48,132 nt of DNA from NCBI GenBank assembly GCA_031265435.1, contig JAISCR010000186.1, positions 1-48,132 on the forward strand, read 5' to 3'. Below the pieces are notes generated by a model. It ran no database searches. It saw only the letters and a list, made by a program, of their open reading frames with translations, and was not told the origin of the DNA. This DNA is from Treponema sp. Lineage in GTDB: Bacteria > Spirochaetota > Spirochaetia > Treponematales > Breznakiellaceae. Below, piece by piece: positions 23,968 through 32,073 of this stretch (position 1 is the stretch's first letter; each line of letters starts with the position of its first letter). Position numbers and translations under genes: made by a program.

Positions 23968-25125
23968 TCAGTTACGAGCGGTTTTACCAAACATTCTTAT
24001 TGCCGGCGGTGTCATGTTAAAGTTCCCGCAAACCCGCCGGGATACTATGCCGAACCTGTCAATGTCCACCGACGGCGGGCAGGAATCCGCATTTGCCAAA
24101 ATAAAACGCTTCCCCTTAAAATGCCCGCAGAGCGTATCAACCCGCGCTTCAAGTTCTCCCTGTGTAGCATTGATAAAAAATACCGGTTCAATGCCGCCGA
24201 TGAGGGCTATCCGTTCCGGTAATTGGCCGCTGAATTCCATAATCGAAATATTGCCGGTGGGAGGATCGGAAAAGGACTCAATAGCGTCTATGTTTGATGC
24301 GGCAATAAGCGGCGCGAGATACCGCAGATGCCCGCAGGCATGCTGAATATACAGTTTGCCGGACGCGTGGAGTATTTCACACCATTGATTTATCTCCGGC
24401 AGAATATAGCGTTCATACCATAAGGGAGAAATGTTGGTGGTTGACGTATCCTCCCAGGTGATAAAGGCCTGCGCCGGTGAAGCCGCCGAGAGCCGCGCCG
24501 TTTCCATGGAGGCCCGGTACATAACCGCGAGGGTGTTCTCCACCGTTTCGGCATAATCCGTTACCAGGTAACTGAGTTCCTCTGTCCCCACCCAGAATTC
24601 AATCATGGACTGGAAGGCAGTTTTGCTGAACGGAGAAATCAGGGGCAGGTAAAGGGTATCGGGATTCTTCCGTATTTGTTTTTCATAATCCTCATAATCA
24701 GCGGTCAGATTGATGTCTTCCGCCATATAGGCAAGTATTCTAAAATCGCCGGCAGTTTTAATGGGGTGTTCGGTTAAAAACCATGTGTCCCCTCCCGGCG
24801 AATAAGTGTATCCTGCCTCGATAGTGCCCAGGGGGGTCTCGTAGACAACCTGTTTCCGCTTTTCATCAGCCTTTTCGGTGATCTTTGTCTTTTCATAATT
24901 CCAGCGGAACATGGCAAGTCCGGGGTGCTGATTATGAGTCAAACGATCACCGTGCCCCCTCATTAAAGGATCCGCCCCCACGGCCCGTTTAAAACCAATC
25001 TCACCCAGACGTTCCGCCTCGACGACAGAATTATGATCCCACCAGTAGGTAAGGAAGGGCGCCCATGGGAGACGGTCTGTTTTTTGTCCCCGCAGTACAG
25101 CCAATAATCGTTCCCGTGAATTCAT
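23968..25125 (-). CDS. UroD-like methyltransferase of the MtaA/corrinoid family
   Basis: A 385-residue member of the uroporphyrinogen decarboxylase superfamily (usual size 340-390). True haem-pathway UroD conserves an Arg-rich N-terminus that is not evident here. Instead a zinc-thiolate pattern like that of the MtaA/MtbA methylcobamide:CoM-type methyltransferases is seen: H262-x-C264 (QHACGHL) and C349 (NADSCPP). Such proteins move methyl groups from a methylcobamide to a thiol, or act in O- or S-demethylation. Its place between a sugar-binding protein and a GH31 glycosidase is unusual for C1 metabolism, and no corrinoid protein gene is in the window. An AGGAGA ribosome binding site lies upstream. 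A role in handling methylated sugars or glycosides is speculation. Confidence 0.8.
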   Translation of the reverse strand: MNSRERLLAVLRGQKTDRLPWAPFLTYWWDHNSVVEAERLGEIGFKRAVGADPLMRGHGDRLTHNQHPGLAMFRWNYEKTKITEKADEKRKQVVYETPLGTIEAGYTYSPGGDTWFLTEHPIKTAGDFRILAYMAEDINLTADYEDYEKQIRKNPDTLYLPLISPFSKTAFQSMIEFWVGTEELSYLVTDYAETVENTLAVMYRASMETARLSAASPAQAFITWEDTSTTNISPLWYERYILPEINQWCEILHASGKLYIQHACGHLRYLAPLIAASNIDAIESFSDPPTGNISIMEFSGQLPERIALIGGIEPVFFINATQGELEARVDTLCGHFKGKRFILANADSCPPSVDIDRFGIVSRRVCGNFNMTPPAIRMFGKTARN

Positions 25126-25216
25126 GTTCGTAAAGATCTCCTGTTAAAACTGCGGGGTCCGGTCCCTGGGCCTGCCGTGGAAGGCGTTTTCAAGAGGCTC
25201 CAGGGATGTTGTGGTT

Positions 25217-26806
25217 TTACTTGCCCATGTACCGGTTATATGCGTTCTGGTAAATTTCTACCATACGGTTCAGCCCCATGGTTTCAAGCTGTCTGACGAA
25301 ACCTGAGTATTCATTCTCTATGCCGCCGTTGACAATCCAGTTGGCCGTCTGCTGCTGGGCAAAGGTGTGAATATCCTGGCGAAGAGTCGCCAGTTCGTTG
25401 AGCTCGTCAGGGGTCATGGAAACCAGGGGATAATACTCCTTGGGGAAATAGGCCGAAAGCTGTTCTTTGTCGAGGTACTGCCTATCGAATATGGGATCCT
25501 CATACCGGGCGCTGAGTTCATCGCTGACAAAACCCACAATTAGATCACCCATACCGTTTCGCCACAACCAGTCGTCATCGTTTGTACCCACGGGTGGCGG
25601 CAGAGCAGTGTATGTGTTGTTCCCGTTGTCCCTGAGCCGTACCCCTACGTATCCGGCGTATAGCTGGAGACCCGCCATTTCATCGTAGAAGGCGTCCCCC
25701 CAGCGGAAGGCGATCTCCGGGTTCTTGCTGGCGGTAGTTATCTCAAACACATACTTGGCGCCCTTTACAAATTCAGGATTCGTGCGCCAGCCCTGGTGGC
25801 CTTTAGGCCCTTTCAACGGCATAAGCAGGGAATAATGTTCGTCCCCCCGGTCGTCGAACGCGGCGTTCCGGCTCCAGTGAGGACCAACTCCGACTATTTC
25901 AGGATCCGCCTGATGGGTTTTAGCACTAAACTGAGCCCAATCATGGGTAAAGGCTTCCTGATCGATGAGCCCTTCGGCATAGAGGCGCCGCATATAGGCT
26001 ATGCCGTCTTGAAACCCTTCCTGGGCGGCGACGTACTGTACCTTGCCATTGGTTACCGAAAGCCAGTCGTTATTTATATTGGTATATATTCCGAAGGCGC
26101 AGAGCATGTCCGTGAATCCGGATATACCATCAGACATGCCTTCGAATGTCCAGGGGATCTCGTCAGCCAGGCCGTTTCCGTTGGGGTCCCTGGTCTTAAA
26201 AGCCTTAAGGACAGAGTAAAATTCCTCGGTTGTGGCGGGCATCGCCAGTCCCAGTTTATCAAGCCAGTTCTGATTGATACCGTATACCGCGTAGGTTGCG
26301 GGACGCCGGGGCATCTGCTGGGGCAGACCGTAGATATGCCCGTCATAGGCTTTGGTAAACGCAAGCATACCGGGCTGTTTCTGGAACATGGCCTTGACGT
26401 TGACACCGTATTTTTCGATCAGATCGTCCAACTGTGCGAAAAGCCCCATGTTGCTGACCACGTCGCCTTCCAAAACCGCGGTCCGGCCAAAAAACACATC
26501 CGGCAGATCGTTGCTGGCCAGGAGCAGCGGCTTTTGGGTCGCCCAGTCAACGCCGGCATACTGCCAGTCCACCTTGACGCCGGTTTTTTTCTCAATCTCC
26601 TGGAAGAGGGGCAGATCGGGATAATCGTTGCTGGTGACGCTTTTAGCGGCAATGACCTTCAGGGTTATCGGTTCGTTGACGATAGGATAACCAGTCTCGT
26701 TAAAAGCCACCTTGCCCCCATCTGACTTTGCACCGCCACAGGCAAGTACAAATACTGCACAAAAAAACGCCAATACGGCGCACATCAATTTTGCGGATCC
26801 TTTCAT
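25217..26806 (-). CDS. Carbohydrate ABC transporter solute-binding lipoprotein (LplA type)
   Basis: The 529-residue protein begins with a lipoprotein signal, lipobox VLAC with C23, so it is anchored to a membrane facing the periplasm. Its length and the GNGLADEIPWTF calcium-loop-like segment match the large LplA-like, family 1 solute-binding proteins of CUT1 sugar importers. It should capture an oligosaccharide and hand it to the two permeases encoded just upstream. AAGGAGG lies 7 nt before the ATG. Downstream glycosidases of families GH31 and GH3 suggest an alpha/beta-linked plant or host oligosaccharide. The precise ligand is not predictable. Confidence 0.92.
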   Translation of the reverse strand: MKGSAKLMCAVLAFFCAVFVLACGGAKSDGGKVAFNETGYPIVNEPITLKVIAAKSVTSNDYPDLPLFQEIEKKTGVKVDWQYAGVDWATQKPLLLASNDLPDVFFGRTAVLEGDVVSNMGLFAQLDDLIEKYGVNVKAMFQKQPGMLAFTKAYDGHIYGLPQQMPRRPATYAVYGINQNWLDKLGLAMPATTEEFYSVLKAFKTRDPNGNGLADEIPWTFEGMSDGISGFTDMLCAFGIYTNINNDWLSVTNGKVQYVAAQEGFQDGIAYMRRLYAEGLIDQEAFTHDWAQFSAKTHQADPEIVGVGPHWSRNAAFDDRGDEHYSLLMPLKGPKGHQGWRTNPEFVKGAKYVFEITTASKNPEIAFRWGDAFYDEMAGLQLYAGYVGVRLRDNGNNTYTALPPPVGTNDDDWLWRNGMGDLIVGFVSDELSARYEDPIFDRQYLDKEQLSAYFPKEYYPLVSMTPDELNELATLRQDIHTFAQQQTANWIVNGGIENEYSGFVRQLETMGLNRMVEIYQNAYNRYMGK

Positions 26807-26873
26807 AGGATTCCTCCTTGGTAAATATTTTCGGGAAACTTCAAAAGACAGACCGTCCTTGAAAGATTCCGGA

Positions 26874-27758
26874 CTACCCTTTTACAGCGCCGATCATAAC
26901 CCCTTTGGCAAAGTACTTCTGGATAAAGGGGTAAAAGCACATCACCGGGACAGTGGAAATAATGATAATGGCGTATTTCATCACGTCGGCTATCCTCTGT
27001 ATCTCGCTCGAATTACTGCTGGCGCCGGTTTCCAGAAACCGGTACTGCAAAAGCAGATTCCGCAGCACTATCTGCAGGGGCATAAGGCTTTCGGACCTGA
27101 CATACACCAGGGAGAGGAAGAACTGGTTCCACTGACCAACCGCGCAGTACAGACCGATAACGGCTATGATCGCCTTGGACAGGGGAAGCACCACGGATAC
27201 AAAAAACCTGGTATTGCCGCAGCCGTCCAGAATAGCCGCCTCCAAAAGCTCCTGGGGTATGGTAGAGGCAAAGAAGGTACGGGAAATGATCAGGTTATAG
27301 GCGTTGACGGAAAAAGGAATGAGCAGAACCCAGATGGTATTGGTCAATTTAAAAGAATTCATCGTCAAATACGTGGGGATAAGCCCTCCGGAGAAAAACA
27401 TGGTGAATACAAAGTACATCATCAGGAAGTTGCGCCCCTTTAGGTCCTTCCGGGAAAGAGCGTAGGCCGCCGGCAGGGTAAAGAGGAGGCTGATCAGAGT
27501 ACCGGCAACGGTGTAAAAAATAGTATTCCGGTAGCCCCGCCAGATCCGGGCATCCGCAAAGACCCGGTTGTAGCCTTCCATGGTGATGTGGGAGGGAAGG
27601 AGCCAGACCCTGCCGGTATTGACATACGTCGGATCGCTGAAAGAGGCTATAATAATGAAGTAAAGGGGGTATGCCATGACAATGAGAATGGCAATGCTCA
27701 AAATAAACACTATCCCGTCAAAAAAATTATCGCCCAGACTTTGCCGTTTTCCAAACAT
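26874..27758 (-). CDS. Carbohydrate ABC transporter permease (LplC/CUT1 type)
   Basis: A 294-residue inner-membrane protein with six predicted transmembrane helices and the EAA loop characteristic of the permease-ATPase contact (ELLEAAILDGCGNTRFFVSVVLPLSK, residues about 187-212). Length and C-terminal KYFAKGVMIGAVKG are typical of the second CUT1 permease that pairs with large LplA-like binding proteins. It follows the first permease by 9 nt, with GGAG overlapping that gene's stop region. No ATPase is encoded in this operon, so it likely shares an MsmK-type ATPase from elsewhere in the genome. Confidence 0.94.
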   Translation of the reverse strand: MFGKRQSLGDNFFDGIVFILSIAILIVMAYPLYFIIIASFSDPTYVNTGRVWLLPSHITMEGYNRVFADARIWRGYRNTIFYTVAGTLISLLFTLPAAYALSRKDLKGRNFLMMYFVFTMFFSGGLIPTYLTMNSFKLTNTIWVLLIPFSVNAYNLIISRTFFASTIPQELLEAAILDGCGNTRFFVSVVLPLSKAIIAVIGLYCAVGQWNQFFLSLVYVRSESLMPLQIVLRNLLLQYRFLETGASSNSSEIQRIADVMKYAIIIISTVPVMCFYPFIQKYFAKGVMIGAVKG

Positions 27759-27767
27759 GAGTGTCTC

Positions 27768-28694
27768 CTACCAAAGGCTTGTTTCGTTCAGCTTTCCCGA
27801 TATACGGTTCACCGCTACCAGGATCACGAAATTGATAAGGTTGTTGAAAAGTCCCACCGCGGCGGAATAACTGTACTGGGTGTTCTGTATCCCCACCTTG
27901 TATATGTAAGTATTGATAACCTCGCTTCTTAAAAGGTTCAGGTTGTTCTGCATAAGGAAGGCTTTTTCAAATCCCACATTCAGAATCCCCCCGGCGCTTA
28001 AAATGAGGAGAATGGTGCAGGTGGGGGCGATGGTGGGCAGATCGATGTGGACCAATTTTTGCCATTTGTTGGCGCCGTCTATGGTGGCCGCCTCGTAGAG
28101 CGTCGGGTCCACCGAGGACAGGGCCGCCAGGTAGATGATGCTGCCCCAGCCCATGCCCTGCCACACCCCGGACCAAACGTAGGTATGGCCGAACACCACC
28201 GGGTTTGCCATAAGGTTTTGGGGGGCTGCGCCGAAAAATTGGCTGATGTGTCCCGCAAGGCCTGTGGGGGAGAGGAAGATGTTGATAAGGCTCACCAGTA
28301 CAACCATGGAAATGAAGTAAGGCATGTAGGTTATGGTTTGTAATACCCGCTTATACCTGGGGGTGGCCATGGAATTCATCATCAGAGCCAGGGCTATGGG
28401 AAGGGGAAAGCCTACAATAATCCCATAGATACTCAGATAAAAGGTATTGGTTACCACGATTTTAAACTGATTGGTACGGAAGAACCTTAAAAATTGATCG
28501 AATCCTACCCAGGCACTGCCCCAGATGCCTTTAACAGGGGTGAAATTTTTAAAGGCGATCTGGACGCCGTATATGGGAATATAGGCAAAACAGAAGGTCA
28601 AAGCCACCGCAGGAACAAGGAACAGGTAAAGTTCATAGTTCTTTAATACCGGTCGCAGACCTTTACCACCCAAAGCTTTATGAGGGCTATTCAT
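27768..28694 (-). CDS. Carbohydrate ABC transporter permease (LplB/CUT1 type)
   Basis: A 308-residue inner-membrane permease with six predicted helices (first at about 18-40, YLFLVPAVALTFCFAYI). The EAA loop is YEAATIDGANKWQKLVHIDLP (about residues 198-218). It is the first gene of the importer operon and is preceded by AGAGGT 5 nt before the ATG. Together with the permease and lipoprotein genes downstream it forms the membrane channel of a CUT1 sugar importer. The operon leader contains a 12-G homopolymer about 90 bp upstream of the start codon. Confidence 0.94.
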   Translation of the reverse strand: MNSPHKALGGKGLRPVLKNYELYLFLVPAVALTFCFAYIPIYGVQIAFKNFTPVKGIWGSAWVGFDQFLRFFRTNQFKIVVTNTFYLSIYGIIVGFPLPIALALMMNSMATPRYKRVLQTITYMPYFISMVVLVSLINIFLSPTGLAGHISQFFGAAPQNLMANPVVFGHTYVWSGVWQGMGWGSIIYLAALSSVDPTLYEAATIDGANKWQKLVHIDLPTIAPTCTILLILSAGGILNVGFEKAFLMQNNLNLLRSEVINTYIYKVGIQNTQYSYSAAVGLFNNLINFVILVAVNRISGKLNETSLW

Positions 28695-28786
28695 GAGGAA
28701 CCTCTCTGATTAGTGGGGTAAAAAAATTTGAATAACGAAACAGCGTATGTAAAAAGCCGGCTCTACAACAAATTTCTAAAAAATAC

Positions 28787-28798
28787 GGGGGGGGGGGG
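28787..28798. repeat. Homopolymer of 12 G
   Basis: An uninterrupted run of 12 guanines (12 cytosines as read by the leftward operon), 88 to 104 bp upstream of the start codon of the first sugar permease gene. Tracts of this length are slippage-prone. In Treponema pallidum poly-G tracts near tpr promoters change expression as their length varies. No other homopolymer of this kind was noticed in the window. Confidence 0.8.
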
Positions 28799-28814
28799 AT
28801 AGTAAACCGCACAT

Positions 28815-28837
28815 ACCGGGAATATATGATTACCGGT
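28815..28837. promoter_or_regulatory. 23-bp imperfect dyad, candidate operator
   Basis: ACCGG...CCGGT arms flank an AT-rich centre with a further AAT...ATT match, making a symmetric 23-bp element 16 bp from the G12 tract. The spacing of arms is compatible with a dimeric regulator site serving either or both divergent operons. No regulator gene is nearby. Confidence 0.35.
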
Positions 28838-29037
28838 ATAACGAAGAAAAAAATCTCTGGGAACATGGCAAGAAAACATTGATTCCTCCGGCCGATAAAA
28901 CGCTTACAGGCCCGCCCATCACTTTACAGGATGGCGGGGGATTTTCATCCCTCTCTTCCTCTAAAATATACGATAATCAGCTTACAGGCCATTCGCGGCA
29001 GTGTCAAGCTTTTTTCGTGCCGATGATCAAAGGTAAA

Positions 29038-29066
29038 TTGAACCGGATTAACCGATTCTGTATGGT
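29038..29066 (+). promoter_or_regulatory. Promoter for the peptide-type ABC/lhr operon
   Basis: TTGAAC (29038-29043) and TATGGT (29061-29066), 17 bp apart, resemble -35 and -10 boxes (4/6 each). The -10 box lies within a small hairpin TGTATG/CATACA (29060-29077). A TATAAT at 29114-29119 is a second possible -10 but has no matching -35. Confidence 0.4.
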
Positions 29067-29128
29067 TTTTCATACACCTCTTGAAAAATGACTTCCGCTT
29101 TCTTCATGAAGCTGCTATAATGAATCCA

Positions 29129-30994
29129 ATGAAAAAAAAGATGTTGACAAACCTAAAAACCGAATCGGCGTTGAAACGAAGTTTCATACTGATAGCGGGG
29201 ATCCTCTCCGCGATCTTCTTCGCATGCTCAAAGGAAGAAGAATACTCGGCGGAAGAATTTGAGGCTCTGGGCTCCCGGGGGATAAACGAAATTCTGGAAA
29301 AGACGGTGAGCAAGCCCTGGCGGGGGGAAGAGTTCGCTCCCGGCACGGTGAGGGGAACCTGGAATACGGTGACGCAGGCCGACCCGAAGAGCTTCAATCT
29401 GCTGATTGCCGAAACGGATTCTCCTACCGCCGCCGTAACGGGAGCCATGACCGACTATCTTATTGATTACGATACCGAAAAACGGGAATGGAAGGCCCGT
29501 ATGGCGTTCTTTGAAGTGATTGCCGATGAGGAAAACGATACGCTCAAGGTTATCTATACTCTCCGGGACAATCTCTACTGGAGCTACTATAATTCGGACC
29601 AAAAGATCCCGGTTACAAGCGAGGACGCGATCTTCTGGTACAATGAAATTTCAGGCGACCCGGAGTGTCAGAGTTCCGCTTACTATCAGCAGTTCCTTTC
29701 CATGAGCGACGGCAGCGAAGCTCATGTTGATATCGAAAGGATCAGCGACAAGAAGTTCTCTTTCAATTTTCCGCGTATTGTAGCGGAACCTTTGCTCGCC
29801 ACGAATATGGACTTTGGCCCGGCCCACGTCTACAAGAAAGCCAAGGATGAAGGCGGCGTACAGGCGGTTCTTGATCTTTACAGTATTGCCGCCGATCCAA
29901 AGACAATTCCCTCCATGGGTGAGTGGTTTCTTACCGAATACATTCCCGGCCAGCGTCTGGTGTACAAACGGAATCCCGATTACTGGAATGTTGATAAGGC
30001 CGGGACTTCAATCCCCTATGTCGAAGAGTATATCGTTCAGATAATTCCCGATGAAAATACGCAAAAGCTTATCTTCATGGAGGGGAGAACCGAAGCCTAT
30101 TCCCTGCGGCCCGAAGATATTGACGAAATGGTCAACAGGCAGGAAGCCGGTTCCTATACGGTTTTCAATGCGGAAGGAAGTCTGGGTGCCGCATACTGGA
30201 CTTTCAACCAGAATCCCGTTCATTCAGGCAGTCCCACATACAAGTGGTTTACAAAAAAAGAATTCCGCCAGGCGATGAGCTGTCTTCTCAACCGGGAGCG
30301 GATCATAAACCAGGTGTACCGGGGTCTTGCGGAACCAATGCTTGATTTTTTCCCGGAACCGAATCCTTTCTACAATCCCGAAATAAAACTCAGGTATCTC
30401 TATGATCAGAAAAAGGCTCTTGCGCTTCTTGAGTCCGCGGGTTTCAGGCGGGATTCAAACGGCGTTTTGCGGGACGATGAAGGTAACGCGGTTGAGTTCG
30501 ATCTTAGCATACGTTCCGAAAGTACAATCATGTCCGATATTGCTTCCATTATAATGAATGAACTTGACGGTCAGGGGATCAAGGTAAATATCAGGGTGCT
30601 GGATTTCCAGAAACTGGTTGAACAGCTCTTCACCACTTTTGAATGGGACTCCATGCTGATGGGACTCTCCGGTTCAAACATCTTTCCGTCCCAGGGCAGC
30701 AATGTCTGGCCTTCTTCGGGGAATCTGCACATGTGGTATCCCAATCAGAAAAAGCCCGCCACTGCCTGGGAAGCGCGGATTGATTATCTTTACAACGAAG
30801 GTTCCTATACCATCGATAAAGAAAAAGCCCGCGCAATATGGAACGAGTATCAGGAGATCATTCTGGAAGAGATGCCGGTTATCTCCCTTCTCCGTTCAAG
30901 GGGCTTCTGGGCCCTGCGGAACCGCTGGGACTTTAGCAATGTGTATTTCGACAATATCAACGGCGCAGAGACGAGCCATATCTTTTTGAAATGA
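29129..30994 (+). CDS. Peptide-type ABC transporter solute-binding lipoprotein (SBP family 5)
   Basis: With the ATG at 29129 the protein has 621 residues; ATGs at 29081 and 29120 are in frame, and none has a clear ribosome binding site. The N-terminus is basic, then hydrophobic, ending in lipobox FFAC with C33, so it is a lipoprotein. The rest is a family 5 (OppA/DppA-like) binding protein: the PVTSEDAIFWYNEI region, PSMGEWFLTEYIPGQRLVYKRNPDYW, and REFRQAMSCLLNRERI are typical. It should bind peptides or another family 5 ligand in the periplasm and deliver it to the downstream permeases. The stop overlaps the next ATG (ATGA), so the operon is tightly coupled. Confidence 0.9.
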   Translation: MKKKMLTNLKTESALKRSFILIAGILSAIFFACSKEEEYSAEEFEALGSRGINEILEKTVSKPWRGEEFAPGTVRGTWNTVTQADPKSFNLLIAETDSPTAAVTGAMTDYLIDYDTEKREWKARMAFFEVIADEENDTLKVIYTLRDNLYWSYYNSDQKIPVTSEDAIFWYNEISGDPECQSSAYYQQFLSMSDGSEAHVDIERISDKKFSFNFPRIVAEPLLATNMDFGPAHVYKKAKDEGGVQAVLDLYSIAADPKTIPSMGEWFLTEYIPGQRLVYKRNPDYWNVDKAGTSIPYVEEYIVQIIPDENTQKLIFMEGRTEAYSLRPEDIDEMVNRQEAGSYTVFNAEGSLGAAYWTFNQNPVHSGSPTYKWFTKKEFRQAMSCLLNRERIINQVYRGLAEPMLDFFPEPNPFYNPEIKLRYLYDQKKALALLESAGFRRDSNGVLRDDEGNAVEFDLSIRSESTIMSDIASIIMNELDGQGIKVNIRVLDFQKLVEQLFTTFEWDSMLMGLSGSNIFPSQGSNVWPSSGNLHMWYPNQKKPATAWEARIDYLYNEGSYTIDKEKARAIWNEYQEIILEEMPVISLLRSRGFWALRNRWDFSNVYFDNINGAETSHIFLK

Positions 30995-32073
30995 AAAACC
31001 CGGCGGAGGCAATAGCTTTAATCTTCTCTCCGTTTCACAAATTCAAACGCAGGGCGCCTCTTTTGGCCTATGTCGCCGGGCGTTTCTGCATCATGCTGGT
31101 GATGCTTTTCCTCCTGGGCTTTGCGGTCTTCGGCCTCATGGAACTGGCTCCGGGCGACATTGTGGATCAGATCATGATGCAGCAGCTCTTCACCGACAGT
31201 CAGGGAAGGGCCGGGGTAAACCGGGAAGCGATGAACATGGATCAACTTGCCGCCCAGCGTGCATACCTGGGGCTGGACAGGCCTTTCTATATTCAATACT
31301 TCAAATGGCTTGAACGTCTTGTCATTCATCACGATCTTGGAGTAAGCCTCATCAGCCGTGCGCCTGTTTCTTTCCTGATTGCGAGCCGGCTTCCCAATTC
31401 GCTGCTTCTCAATATCATTTCGCTGCTTCTCATTACAGTCTTTTCTTTTTTGCTGGGAGTTTATTTTTCCACCAAAGCCGGAACCAGGGCCGATCTTGCG
31501 GTAACGTTTTTTGCGCTTGTGCTTCATGCGTTTCCCGGCATTCTCCTCCTGATCCTGCTCCAGCTTTTCGCAAGTCTTACCGGTCTGTTCCCGGTTACCG
31601 CGTATCCTGATTTTCCTTTTTCCGAAGCGCCGGGACGTTTTGTGTTTTCCTACGCACACCATATCTTTCTTCCTCTGCTTGCCGCGTTCCTGGGAGGAAT
31701 CGGCGGAACCCTGAGGATGATCCGGGCTACCATGCTTGATCAGCTGGGGCAGCCCTACATTACAAGCCTGCGGAGTCGGGGTATTGCCGAATGGCGGATC
31801 TACTTTAACCATGCGTTCCGCAATACCCTGAATCCCTACATCACCGGAAGCGCAAATCTTCTTGCGGGTTTGTTTTCAGGTTCACTGATCCTCGAAATAA
31901 TCTTCGCGTATCCGGGAATCGGAAGGCTCATGTATGAAGCGGTGCTGCAGGAAGACATCAACCTTGTGCTTACCAATATCATGTTCATTTCATTTCTCGT
32001 TCTGGTGGGAATGGTTCTTGCGGACATTCTGCTTGCGCTCATTGATCCGCGGATCAGATACGGGAAAGAATGA
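30991..32073 (+). CDS. Peptide-type ABC transporter permease (OppB/DppB family)
   Basis: A 360-residue inner-membrane protein with six predicted helices. The first helix (about 27-50, FCIMLVMLFLLGFAVFGLMELAPGD) ends in the APGD motif typical of OppB-type permeases. A large loop follows, then the inner-membrane permease core. The EAA-like loop includes YITSLRSRGIAEWRIYFNHAFRNTLNP. The C-terminus DILLALIDPRIRYGKE is also typical. It overlaps the lipoprotein gene upstream and the fused permease-ATPase gene downstream by 4 nt each (ATGA), so subunits are probably made in fixed ratio. Confidence 0.94.
   Translation: MKNPAEAIALIFSPFHKFKRRAPLLAYVAGRFCIMLVMLFLLGFAVFGLMELAPGDIVDQIMMQQLFTDSQGRAGVNREAMNMDQLAAQRAYLGLDRPFYIQYFKWLERLVIHHDLGVSLISRAPVSFLIASRLPNSLLLNIISLLLITVFSFLLGVYFSTKAGTRADLAVTFFALVLHAFPGILLLILLQLFASLTGLFPVTAYPDFPFSEAPGRFVFSYAHHIFLPLLAAFLGGIGGTLRMIRATMLDQLGQPYITSLRSRGIAEWRIYFNHAFRNTLNPYITGSANLLAGLFSGSLILEIIFAYPGIGRLMYEAVLQEDINLVLTNIMFISFLVLVGMVLADILLALIDPRIRYGKE

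Larger units (their letters stand above)
28695..29128. promoter_or_regulatory. Divergent control region between sugar and peptide importers
   Basis: The 434-bp gap separates two divergently transcribed ABC operons and holds no convincing gene; a 70-codon open frame at 28879-29091 has no ribosome binding site or recognisable product. It contains the G12 tract (28787-28798), a 23-bp dyad (28815-28837), two copies of GCTTACAGGCC (from about 28899 and 28979), an imperfect GC-rich stem near 28908-28937, and a sigma70-like promoter for the rightward operon. Confidence 0.6.

Noticed and set aside
25217-28694. A missing ATPase gene as evidence of a broken sugar importer
   Set aside because: CUT1 importers of this kind commonly share one MsmK-type ATPase encoded elsewhere, so the absence is normal.
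28879-29091. A 70-codon open frame in the divergent control region
   Set aside because: No ribosome binding site, no recognisable product, and it overlaps the predicted rightward promoter.
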